Source: Notamacropus eugenii (lineage: Eukaryota; Chordata; Mammalia; Diprotodontia; Macropodidae). From it: 64,000 bases of DNA. Positions 33,188 through 44,200 of this stretch are shown piece after piece. The stretch's first letter is position 1. Every line of letters begins with the position of its first letter. The notes under the pieces are model-generated. The model ran no database searches. It worked only from the letters and a program-made list of their open reading frames with translations, and was not told where the DNA came from. The position numbers were made by a program, and so were the translations under genes. The stretch spans positions 92,597,741-92,661,740 of the forward strand of contig NC_092879.1 of assembly GCF_028372415.1 (NCBI RefSeq), read 5' to 3'.

Positions 33188-34820
33188 GGAAGCAGCCCTC
33201 CGTGGTGGACCTTCCAGGCAGCTTCCTCTGAGTAGCCCAGGAAGATCTCAGTGCATTCTGTTCCTTTTTATTTCTGAATTGATTGCTTTTCTGGGATGGT
33301 CCTGATGTCTGTGTTCCCCTATGCCCTAAAATTAGCTCCTGACCCAGCCACAGACCCACCACCTTTTATCACTCCTACATCTGGCTGCATGTATATGTGT
33401 GTAAAATTACTTCTCAGGTGTTTATATGGCATAAATTCCAGCAAATACTGTTGGGGGGGGGCAGTGTGTGTGTGGAGATGTGTGCTTGACTTGCGTGTGT
33501 ATAGATGTGAGTGCAGGAGGAGAAGGCTTTGGTCTCAGCCCAATCCTCGACAGAGAATCCTCATTTTATGTACCAGGAGCATTCTAGCAAAGGTGAAGAC
33601 AGATCGAGATGGCTACCGCTACCTGATGGTTGACCGTGTACAGCTTGGAGAGCCATGCAGCACTTCCCCAATTTGACTGACTCTGGGTTCTTTCTTCTCC
33701 CTCCTGTCCCCATTCCCTAGCTCCCAGGCCTCCCCAAATTTCAGGAATGACTTCTCTAACTGGAAATCCCCCAATATTACAAAGGACCTCAGAGAATTTG
33801 ATCCTTTCCTTTGGGCTTTAATATCACATTTTTCCAGCAGGCGTTTCTAACTAAATTTGTCCCATCCACAATTCATTAAATTTGAGGTGTTGGATGAGGT
33901 AGAATTAATCAACCTCCTCCCTCATCCATTGTGTAAACTAGAAAGTCTAAATACTGAGTTAACTTAGAAAAAGGGGTACCTGCAATCACTAGAAAATTGA
34001 ATCCTGTCATAATGGAGAAATCAGAGGTTCATAGATTTAGAGCTGGGAGGGATGTCAGCCATCCTCTATTCTAAGCCCCTTACTGGATAGATGAGAAAAC
34101 CCCCAAAGGTTCAAATGACTTGTCCAAATGACTTGTCCAGCTAGTAAGTTCTTTGGATCCAAATTCCATTCCTTTCATTGTACCCCTCTGGCCCAGTTCA
34201 AGCCCCTAAGCCCAAATGACTAGAGTCACTATCCCGAGCAGTCAACTTTTCTCCAGACACTGGTGTCTGACTTTGCTAATCCCAAAGCTGCCTTGCTTCA
34301 AGCTTGCTCAGTCACCAATCAGGATTTCACTTCTGTTCTTGTAGCTGAGAGAGCAGGAGGGGGGCCTGTTCGATGTCTGTGCACCTCAAGCCCCAGCTGT
34401 GCTTCTCCCCAACATCCCCAAAGTGCCCAAGCGAAGCTATAACTTCTTGCCAAACAGAAACTCCCTTCTTACTGATTTTGCACTGAGGTTAAACTGAGGC
34501 CAGGTTTGCTACTAGGAGCAGTGTCCTGACCTATACCTATATCTGTACCTCTCTTCACTAGAGGGGGAGTGTGTGAAAAGATGACGGTTGAGCTGAGCAG
34601 TCTGTGGAATTTCTTCCGTTGATAGAAAATGCTGGTTTGCTGGATATTGGTCAACCAGTTTTGTTTTCGATGGTTTGGGCATTGTTGTGCCAGGGAAGGG
34701 GAAGAATGGGATTGTCATTTTGGAAAAAAGTATCACCATTCTTGGTAAATGGCTCCCTCCCCTGTTTCCTTTTTGTCTCATTCTTTCCAAATAAACTTTT
34801 AGAAATTTGAAGGAGACTGT
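33188..34820 (+). other. TMEM35A: TMEM35A 3' UTR with poly(A) signal at 34790
   Basis: The untranslated tail is about 1.6 kb. It includes a GTGTGTG-rich patch near 33465 and an antisense SINE at 34030-34180 (TAGAGCTGGGAGGGATGTCA). AATAAA at 34790-34795 is followed by GT-rich GACTGTCTGGACT, a plausible cleavage site near 34810-34820. The exact end is inferred. Confidence 0.6.
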
Positions 34821-35720
34821 CTGGACTAATATGCAATTTCTGGAAGAAATGGCCTTCTCAAAGGCTTCTAGGTCTTTCATGACTCTCTTTTAAGGAGGAA
34901 GGAGCATCGTTTTCATATCATAATGAAGTTATATCATTTCCCCCCATTAGCTCTTCTTGCCAACTGAAAATTTCAGTCTGCCATCTTGAGGAAGAATGTC
35001 CAACCATTACAAAAGTATTCAGTTATTCAAGAAATAATATGCGCAAAAGCAGTTGAGGGAGCAGAAGAACAACATTTGGTGGAGGGTGGTCCAGTCAGTT
35101 AGAAGGCAACAAAAAATGTCCCTGCTCTTATGGAACTCGCATTCCAGCAGGAAGGATGACATGCATGTAACTAGATACATATACAGGAAAGACTCCATGC
35201 CAGGAGGGCCACCAGGGTTCTAGAGGTATCCTGAGGAACTCAGGGGTACTTCTTCTCTACATCCACCCTGCATGAGCCCCCATACATAATACAGTCCTGT
35301 GGTCTAACCCTTCTGGAGTGAGGCCAGCTACATCTCCGCCCTTAGGATTCTAGGGATACCCTGAAAGGTTTGGCTGCCATTAGCTCAAGCTCCCACCAGT
35401 TGTTCCTTCCCCCATACTCTGTTAGGTACTAGAGAATAGTGTTCCAGTTCCATTTAAATGATTAACATCAATTAGCTTTTACAAAAGGATGTTTACTTTG
35501 AAGATATATAGTAACAAAAGTACAAACATTTTCCTGGTAGGGACATACTTTCTCTTATCCTTTGAGGAGAGTAGGTTCAAACTTAGCTCAATTTTTAATA
35601 GTACCATCAAATTCATGTCCACATAGACTATGACTTTGGGATGAATCCTTGTTTCAGATAGCAATGGGCTAGGTTCTAAAGGTCACTTCTTGACCAAAGG
35701 TCCTTTTTTGCTCCTTGAGG
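34821..35720. other. Intergenic sequence with a tail fragment
   Basis: A diverged antisense L2 tail and UTR fragment lies at about 35085-35180. The rest is unassigned. Confidence 0.35.
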
Positions 35721-36310
35721 ACACACTAACATGGAAAGGTAGGAAAGGGTCACATTATGAAGAGTTTTGGATGCCAACCAGAGGACTTTCTATTTAATCA
35801 TTGGAGTTTGTCAAGTTCTGCTTTATAAAAATCACTTTGGCTGGCAAGTGGAGGATAGGTTGGAGTGGGGCAAGAATTGAGGCAGGGAGCCAAAGTAGGG
35901 GACTACCACAATAGTCCTGGAGAGGGCTTGAACTCTGCTGGTAGCTGTGTGAATAGACCCAAGGGAACAAATAGGAGAGATGTTGAGAAGACAGAGATGA
36001 CAAGATCTGGCAACAGATACATGGGGGGGGGGAATGAGGCAGAAAGGGTGACAAAAAGGCCGTGAGCCTAGATGGCCAGGAGAATTGTGGTACCCTCAAT
36101 GGAAAAAAGGGAGCATTTGAGAGGAAGTAGAACAAGATCTGTTTTAGACATCTTGACTTTGAGATGCTTAGGAGACATTTGGCTTGAAGAGGTCCAAAGG
36201 CAGTTGGTGACATGGGACTGGAACTCAGGAAAGAAATGAAGGTTGGATATACAAATGTGAGACTCACCTGCAGAGAGATGACCGTTAAACTCATGGAAGC
36301 TCATGGATCA
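35720..36310 (-). mobile_element. L2-clade LINE 3' region, antisense
   Basis: Its blocks (AATCACTTTGGCTGGCAAGT and TGGAGTGGGGCAAGAATTGA) and late part (TTTAGACATCTTGACTTTGA) match the other antisense L2 copies. The 166-codon minus-strand frame at 35794-36294 is composition-driven and is not a host gene. Confidence 0.6.
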
Positions 36311-36374
36311 CTAAGTGAGATAGTACAGACTTGGGGTTCTTAACTTGGGGCTCATGAGGGTCTGTATACAGACT

Positions 36375-36530
36375 TAAGGAAACAAGCAACATTCATTTTC
36401 TAAGTTCCTATGTGTCAGGCATTGTGCTAGGTACCACAGATACAAATACAAGCCAAAGGAAAGCTGGTTTACATTCTAGTGGGGGAAGATAATGCATAAA
36501 TGCAGGTGTGGGGGGAAGGAGGCAGACACC
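36375..36530 (-). repeat. L2/MIR-type tail, antisense
   Basis: ATGTGTCAGGCATTGTGCTA and the following TACCACAGATACAAATAC are the reversed tail. Confidence 0.6.
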
Positions 36531-37615
36531 CATTTGGGGCCCTAGCAGTAAAGTCTGGAGCTAGAAGCACAGCTAGAGGATAATAAAGCATGTCCAGCCT
36601 GGGCCTCTCCCCAAAATGCAGGCCTTGGAAGGAACTCACTTTGGAGAATGAGTGCCATCATGGTGGAGGGAATATTCCAGGGTGAGAAGGTCCCAGGGGC
36701 TCAGGGAAGTTCCAAGGTGGCAAAGTCACTGAATTACAGTGACAAAACGATTTGAGAAGCCAAGAAGCCTGCTCATAGAGAGACTAAATTCAACTCTTTC
36801 CTCCCTGATTCCTAATCCAAATAAAGATTAAATTGGAGCCCAAGATTCAAATTGTACCCGCTCAGACTCAGAAATCCCTGCCCATCCTGGTGTACTACCT
36901 CCTCCAGGGTAATTTCCACAATTTCCACTCACATTAGCAGGTTGGGTCCCCTACTTCTCTGTTCCTCACAAGGCCCCACTGGTATGCTTCCCATTTACTA
37001 TCAGGAAGTAGCCATAATTAGGTTTCAGGAAAGGTATTTACTGAGCTGGTATAGCAAGAGCAGTTGGTACAAAGAACAGTCCCCTAAAAGTCTGGGGCCC
37101 ACTCTTCCTACCTGCATAGGATTCATGGGGAGAGTGTAGATGGGATCAGCAATCCAGTGGGGGTGAGGTGCACACAAAGAGAAGGCACGTTTATTTCTCC
37201 CTCTATGAAGTTCTTGTGAACTCCCCCTTAGTTATAGCTCTTTGCTGGAGTTCTCAGGTCAACTTTTCTCAGTGTGTCTGCTTTGCTCTTGGCATGTCTT
37301 GCAGTTCTTGATATGGCCAATGCTGCTCAAGGACACTGCTGTGGTAGACGCTGCTGCTGAGGCCACTCAGCAGATTGTCACTTGGTCTGGAGGGGGGAGT
37401 GGGGGGGAACACTTCTTCCCCTCCCCACAGCTGCCCCTCCTGCCAGCGTGAGGGTCAGCCTCCTTAAGGCACTTCTGAAGTTTGACTGCTTTGAAGGTTG
37501 TAGTATACAGAAGTCCTGAGTGCTGTCTGATATTTTCAAGTAGTCATGAAATATTTCCTGTGGTATCATCTGCATTCATCCAATGAGCCAAATAATTCCC
37601 ACTTCTCACACTGAT
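36531..37615. other. Unassigned intergenic sequence
   Basis: About 1.1 kb between TMEM35A and CENPI with no recognised repeat or coding signal. Confidence 0.35.
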
Positions 37616-37616
37616 C

Positions 37617-37770
37617 AAGTTGTGAGAGACCTTAGAGATCATCTAGTCCAACTACTGCAAAGGAGGAAACTGAGTCCCACAGAGGAGGTCCTAGAGGTAA
37701 GACAAGGCAGAGCCAGCATTCAAAACCAAGTGCTGATTCCAAATCCAGCACTCTTTTCCCTCCTCAGGAC
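37617..37770 (-). repeat. CORE/MIR-type SINE, antisense
   Basis: GAGACCTTAGAGATCATCTA, GTCCAACTACTGCAAAGGAG and GAAACTGAGTCCCACAGAGG mark the copy. Confidence 0.65.
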
Positions 37771-38009
37771 ATTTCTCCTTTTCCCCAACAGCTGGTTTGG
37801 ATCCCAGCTCACTCTTTTGGTCCTATACATCACCTTCCCATCCCACCTCAACCTCCTTTCTTTATCACAAAGCTGTATGTACTGAGAGCCAGTTACTTGC
37901 AAGCTGCTATAGAACAGATGTTCCCAGGTCTTACCCTGAAGCCCCGAAGGCTGAACCCCTTCTCCAGTGAAGAGGCAGCCCCAGCCTCCACTTCTCTGAT
38001 TTGGTTCAG

Positions 38010-38360
38010 TGATTATTTACACAACACCTACTAGGACCTTCCAGGTGGGTATTTTGATAGATTCTGGGAATAAAAAGGCAAAGGCCAAATAGCCTTTGAC
38101 CTAACGGGGCTTCTATTGGAATGGAGGCAAACAACATGTACAGGGATGAATACAAAATAGAGAAAAAGAAATATGGCACAGTTGGAGGGCAGAGGATGCA
38201 CTAAAAGCTGAGGGAATCAGCAAAGACTTCATACAAATGTGATATATGTGATTGCATGAATTGGTCTAAATCTAAACACATGGGAGCTACAGATACATAT
38301 GATGGGAGCTTTGATCCATCTCTTAGGAGAGGAGTTCCAAGCGCAGTACCTGCATTTCCA
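38010..38360 (-). mobile_element. L2-clade 3' fragment, antisense
   Basis: A reversed tail (TTATTTACACAACACCTACT) is followed by 3' UTR phrases (CTTCTATTGGAATGGAGGCA). Confidence 0.55.
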
Positions 38361-39275
38361 GGATGCCACTTAGGGGTTGGAGGGCAGTGCCCTGGAGTAT
38401 CTCTCCTGGGCACTCTTTCCTTCAGTTTCTGAGGAATATTGGGCTAGAATTATGTCTATGTTCCTCCTTCAAATATTGGAAATTGAGCGGATAATAGGTT
38501 CAGAATACAATGGCTTATATTCACCAGCAGAGTTTCTTTCCACCAAACAATGGTTCCACAACAGACCATCACAGTGAATATGAGTAAACTAGTTTATCCA
38601 AGCAAAACAGCAGAAGGAAATCAGAGAAATTCTACAGATCAGAAGATATGCACAAGACTGAATGAGTCCTTCAGCTTAAGATCTCAGCTTAAATCAAAAG
38701 AAACCATGACACCTCAGAGAAGATCCATGCTCAGCAAGTATAGGGACATGATGAGGTCAGTTTCCCATGTATGTCTGGCACTCTAAAGTTGGACTCTCTC
38801 TCCACCATTTTCTGCCAAGAATATCCCTAGAGCTAGTTCAATAAGTCCCTTAAACAGGTCCACAGCATGGCAGTATGCTTGGAGTTTTGGCCAAAGCCAG
38901 CTTACATAAGGATGCCATTTTTTTAAAAACGCAATTTTATTTTATTTTCATTTCTAGATTCCCTCCCTCCCCTGATCTATTCCTACACGCTGAGAGGGCA
39001 AGAAATACAAACCCCATTTCAAATATATGGTCATGTAAAACAAATGTCCATATTATCTATGTTTCAAAAAGGAAAAAATAGGCTTCAATCTACACTTGGA
39101 GTTTGTTAGTCATCTATGTGGTGATGGATAACATGTTTCATCATGAGTCTTGTGGAATTGTGGGTGGTCATTATGTTGATCAGAGTAACTAAGTCACCAC
39201 TGATTATCTTTGTAATATTGCTGTCCATATATATATACATATATATATATATATTAATCCTGGTTCTGCCCACTT
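38361..39275. other. Unassigned sequence, LINE 3' piece and (TA)n
   Basis: About 38925-39230 is a reversed LINE 3' piece (GATTCCCTCCCTCCCCTGAT). A (TA)n run lies at 39227-39255. The rest is unassigned. Confidence 0.35.
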
Positions 39276-39279
39276 CTCA

Positions 39280-40350
39280 ATAAAGGTGACATCTGAACTG
39301 AACTTTGAAGGGAGGGAGCACAATGAGAAAGGCATGGGAGACAATCAGTGCAAAGGCTGGGAAAGGTGAGCAACAGAAAAAAGTTAGGTTGTAAAGTGTG
39401 AAAGGGAGATTCATGGGTAAGAAGCCTGAAAAAGTAGGAAGGAGCCAGGGCCTTGAAGGCTTTCAAAGTCAAAGAGAGGAACTTAGATTTGCTCAGGAGG
39501 TAATAGGGACCAAGGAGCAGGGGTGGGGAACCTGCTGCCTGGAGGCCATGTGTGGCTCTGTAGGTCCTCAAGTGAGGTCCTTTGACTGAATCCAAACTTC
39601 ACAAATCCTTTGTTCTAGATTCAGTTCTGGACTCACTGTGTGAGTGGAGAGAAGGGGTTGGATGCTAGGCATGCCATGACATTAGAAACAGCAAGATATG
39701 GCAATTTGTTTGATATGGGGTAACAGAGAAAGAGAGAAAGAGAGAGAGAGAGAGAGAGACAGAGACAGAGGAGACAGAGAGAGACAGAGAGAGAGAGAGA
39801 GTGAGTGCTGGACAGTGCTGAGATTATGAACCTGGGACATGCCTTCAACAGAAATAGAGCATCTTGGAAGAAAAATGGGTTGGGGGTGGAGGGGGCGGGG
39901 AAGACAATCACTTCTGCTTTAGACATTTTGAGATCTGGTAGTAGTCTACATAGAAATAATTGAACCCATGTGAACTAAACAGGTTACCAAGAGAGAGTGT
40001 GTAACAAGTGACAGGTAGGAGAACCAGGAAAGACTAGTGTCATGAAAATCTGGAGAGCACGATGGACCATGTCAAAGGCTGCAGAGGGGTCCAGAAGGAT
40101 GAGGACTTAAAAAACCCCCTTCGATTTGGCAATTAAGAGCTGGATCACTGATAACTTGGTTTCAGTTGAATGGTGAGGGATAAGAAGAGAGGTAGCTTTT
40201 TGAAGGGAGGAGAAACATAGCCTGAAACATAGCTCAGGGTTTACTTAAGTAAAGAATGGTGGAGACAGGGGTGTGTTTGTAGGTAACAGGAAAGGAGCTC
40301 GTAGGTAGGGAAGACTGAGGATGGCAGAGAGAGGGAGAAACTACTGGAAG
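39280..40350 (-). mobile_element. L2-clade LINE 3' half, antisense, with GA repeat
   Basis: 3' UTR blocks are followed by RT-region blocks, e.g. GTCAAAGGCTGCAGAGGGGT at about 40070, the reverse complement of the segment for AAFDT. A (GA)n microsatellite interrupts it at 39725-39805. It ends shortly before the CENPI promoter. Confidence 0.65.
39725..39805. repeat. (GA)n microsatellite
   Basis: An AGAGAG run with interspersed GACAGA units. Confidence 0.95.
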
Positions 40351-40439
40351 ACAAACCAAGAAAGGAGTCAGTCATTGGCAAGTCCCGCTATCAGACTCTT
40401 AAAGGAACTAGGTCGAGTTTGCACCCGTTCCATATTTTG

Positions 40440-40720
40440 AGAACATTCGAAAAACCGCAGTCTGTCGGGCCTCAACCAATCAAAGTCAAGTCAGCTGAGC
40501 CCCAACCAATCAGAGACCAGTAAGCGATCCAATCAGAGACCAGTAAGCGATCCATCAGGCGCTTTGGCTCGACTTTTGCGCCTGCGCGTGCGTCTACGTT
40601 ACCTGGGGAGCGCGCTCGCCCGTTCGCCCCGCCCCTCCGAGCCCTCCGCTTGAGAGCGGGAGCTTGCGCGGGGTGGGGCTCTCACTTTCAAATTAGAGAG
40701 TCGGCGCGGGAGCTGTGCGG
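40440..40720 (+). promoter_or_regulatory. CENPI: CENPI promoter with three CCAAT boxes
   Basis: CpG-rich sequence upstream of the ATG-free leader. CCAAT pentamers lie at 40476-40480, 40506-40510 and 40529-40533, each followed by CA as in NF-Y sites, 30 and 23 bp apart. The last two lie in a 23-bp perfect tandem duplication (40506-40528 and 40529-40551). TTCAAA at 40687-40692 is TTTGAA on the other strand, the CHR core. NF-Y boxes plus a CHR are known hallmarks of G2/M cell-cycle genes bound by DREAM/MuvB, which fits a kinetochore gene. There is no TATA box. The TSS is inferred to lie at about 40600-40720. Confidence 0.65.
40506..40551. repeat. 23-bp perfect tandem duplication in the CENPI promoter
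   Basis: Two copies of a unit starting CCAATCAGAGACCAGTAAGC and ending GAT are followed by a partial third (CCATCAGG). Each full unit holds one CCAAT box. Confidence 0.97.
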
Positions 40721-40804
40721 AGGCAGCCGGCGGGGAACCAGCCCTGGCTTCCCCTTACCTGCTGGAGGAGGAGGTTGGTCTTACTGAGGAAGGCTGTTCC
40801 CAAG
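40700..40804 (+). other. CENPI: CENPI 5' untranslated exon 1 (start uncertain)
   Basis: GC-rich leader without any ATG, ending CTGTTCCCAAG at a GTAGGA donor (40805). The left boundary is not known. Confidence 0.55.
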
Positions 40805-41146
40805 GTAGGAGGAAGGCCGCGGGAGCGCGGGGGCGGCTGGTATTGGGACTCCTCTTCACGCACCGCTCCCCCCTCCTCTTGGGGCGGCTGGACGTGCCCA
40901 CGGGTCATGTGACCGTCACGCTTGCCCCTCCGGCTGTGCCCCTCCCTCGCGCCCGATCCTCAGGTCAGCCCTCCCTTGTGGCCTGCGTGAGCCAAATCTC
41001 CCCGCACCCGCTGCTTCGCAGGCAGTTGCCCCCCAAGCCTGGGCCGGATTTAGAGACAGGGAGCTCTGTCACTGATCCGTTGGCCATCACGCGTACCTTT
41101 CTTTGTGTGTTTGCATGGGCTGTGTCGTTCCCACTTGGGCAACCAG

Positions 41147-41205
41147 ATGTGGCAAGAGATGGAGTACCAGGAGCATCAGTACTGCACTGAGGAAGACTTA
41201 TCAGA
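41147..41205 (+). CDS. CENPI: CENPI candidate start exon, partly SINE-derived
   Basis: The acceptor CCACTTGGGCAACCAG is followed by two in-frame ATGs (41147 and 41159, the latter in strong GAGATGG context). The second reads [15 protein letters not shown] and ends with two bases (GA) at a GTAAGT donor. The next exon starts with one base (C), completing GAC, so phase fits exactly. From about 41160 the sequence runs on into an obvious sense SINE (CTGAGTGACCCTGGGCAGGT follows), so this exon and its donor appear to be built from SINE sequence. Human CENPI has no such segment. It could be real, or the start could lie elsewhere. Confidence 0.4.
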
Positions 41206-44200
41206 GTAAGTTCAGATACGATCTCAGACACGTAATGCCTGAGTGACCCTGGGCAGGTCACATAACCCATTGGCCTCAGTTTCCTCATCTGTAAAATGAG
41301 CTGGAGCGGGAAATGGTAACCCATGCCAGTATCTTTGTCAAGAAAACCCCACATGGGGTCCCAAGGAGTCAGACATGACTGAAACGACTGAACAACAGGT
41401 GCCTCCAATGTGCTCCTTCCTTTCCTGTGCTTTGTACTTTGTTCCTCTAAGGTTCAGGGCAGGTGCCAGGTCCTGTTTTCCTAATCCCCTCAATTGTTGT
41501 GGTCCTGCTTCCTGAAAGTGTTGACAGAAGTGGTCTTGGCATCAAAAAGACCAGCCTTTCTTACACACATACACACACACACAAACACACAGACACCCCC
41601 CCCACCCCCCTACCACCCCAGACAACCCTCTGTTGAGGGTTCTTTACCAATGAAGTCATAGGTCTTGTCAGATTAAAAAAAAATGTTTACTCATCCTTAT
41701 ACCTGTTATTCCATCCAGTAGAATATAGGCTACTTGAGGGAAGGGATTTTTTCCTTTTTTGTCTTTGTCTCTCCAGGACCAAGCACAGAGTAGATGCTTT
41801 TTAAAACAAACACCTGTCTCTAACTCTAGTACAGAGTAGGGGCTTTTTTTTTTTTTTAAACGAAAGCTTGTTCAGTTGAAGTGTATCAATTTGCCATCTT
41901 TGTGGACTGGGACAAATCACTAGGCCTCAGTTTGCCCAAGGTCCTTTCTGACTGAGAATATTCAGCATTTACACTCTTCACAACAACCCTGTAAGGTCGG
42001 TGCTGTTATTGTGTCCATTTTACTGAGGAAGAAGCTGAGGCTGAAGGAAGTTAAGTGACTCACCCAGGGTCGCGCAGCTAAGGAAGCATCTGAGGCAGGA
42101 TTTGAATGCAGATCTTCTAGACAGCAAGTCCCAGTCTTTCTCCACTGAACCACCTAGCTGTCTCTAAAACCATTTAAAACCATTATGCTTAATTCCTTAC
42201 CCTGAGCCTACTTTTGCCTATCAGTAAAATGGAGATGCTAATCCTTACGTTGCCTCTTTCATCCTTAAAACACAATTTAAATGAATTGTTGCATGTTCAC
42301 AGGTCATGCAGTTGTGCTGATGGTGGTCCAGTTGTCTGCTGAGAAAGCAAAGACTGTGGCTCTTTGAGTCCACTTGGCCTGTTCCTTTGATTTTTTTCTT
42401 TCTCAGGAAGTTTTACCTGAGCAGGTTATGAGGGATGCTAGACCAAAGGAAGACTTAGAGGAAGTGTGTCATGGCAGTTGTGCACAGCCCAATGGCCTGC
42501 TCTATTAACTGTAGTCCTTAGAAGGACCCTTTGGCCCATCAAGAGGAACTCAGTATTGTGACTTCCTTCCAGAACCTCTTGGAGGCCATCAGCTTATTGA
42601 TAGTTAACCTGTAGTCTTTGTTGGTTGGGGCTATCTTGTGATATCAAAAAGAGCATTCCACTTTAACTGGCTGCTGCTCCCCTTTTCCCTTCTAGCGCTA
42701 TACTGCTGTCTACTCCAGAAGGTAGTTTGTCACCCGTTATTCCTATTGTGCAAACCAGTTCCATATCATGGAGCTTCAGTCAATGTACAAGAGGCTTAAA
42801 CCAGAAAGGTGGACAGAACAGAGAGGAAGAACAGGAGGGTGCTGAATACAGCGAGACTGATGTTCTTCATCAAGCACTAGGTAAGTACCCATTAGCCATA
42901 TATTCCGCCCCATATCCCTCACCAAGAATTTCTTCATTATCTTTCTTTTGATGTCCTTAGAGCACTGTATAACAAACGCTTTTGAATGAACTCTTCTCTA
43001 GTCTTCTTAAGTTACCACTGTTTCTTCCAATATAGTATATAGTGAAATGAACACTAGATTTGGAATCTGAGGCCAAGAGTGCCTGCTGTGGTTCTGCTCC
43101 ATTTTTATCTGTGTGAGCTTCTCTTTCAGGCACCTCAGTTACCTCATCAACAAAATCAAAGGGTTAGACTGGATAATTTTTAAGGACCTTTTCAGCACAC
43201 TGATATAACTACCTTTTTCCATGGTGGTTTCAAATCCAAATGAAATGATTTTGTCCTGACTGAAGACTACAGACTTTTAGAGATTTGTGGGAGGTTTTTG
43301 TAGTCAACTATTGTTCTTGTCCCAGAGGTCAGTGCTACCCTTGTTCCACATATGGTACATCTGATAGCTCCTTTTGTTACTTTTTGAGATACTTTACCAC
43401 ACATTTTCTTAATTCCTTTGAAGCGAAAATTAGATGCAGAATTCCTGAGGTTACAGATGGGCCAAAGTTATAATTTGTGAGGATAGAACTTGTAGAACAG
43501 TCAAGAGGTCAAATGAATAAGGCTGAAGTCATCAACATTCTTAACTTTTTAGGGACAGAATATTTTCCCAGTTTAAAAGTATGGTTGCTATAAAATATAC
43601 TAGCAGTATAAGTAGAAAAAAAGTTGTCATCATTCTGAGGCTAGCCTTATTAAGAGTTCAAGATCATAACTTTGCTAGGAATGACTTCACAAGAATCTCT
43701 GGTCTTCAGAGTTTCCCTTTCAATTTTCTAGAGTACTTCAGAAATAAGCAGGAAAAAGGAGCCATCATGGAGAGACACTTGCAAACTGTGGAAGACATTG
43801 CTTGGAAGTCTGGGTTAGCACCTGAAGACATTGACACGCTGTTAGATGTGGCACTAACTTGCCCATTTGGTATGTAGGAGTAAAGCCAACTTTGGGATCA
43901 GTTTCCTCATGTTCATGCTCTCTCAATTTTGTAATATTATCTTCCTTAGATTGTATTTCAGTGTTTTCTAATTTGTGATCAAGTAGGCATCTCTAGTGTT
44001 GAAACTCTAAGGTGAGCATCTGTATGCCTATGCACCCCTCCCCAGCCACACATAAACATAATTGATCTTGCCATCACCCACAAAATTCTGAAATCCCTTT
44101 ATCTGACCGTAATCTATTAACTTTTCACCTCTCTCTCTGTCTTCTCTTACAAAATTTCATTCTTCACCTGCACCATGACCTCCAGTCCCTTTTTCCCTTA

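Noticed and set aside
35794-36294. 166-codon minus-strand frame
   Set aside because: It lies in L2 3' UTR sequence. The serine/leucine/proline-rich peptide has no RT motif.
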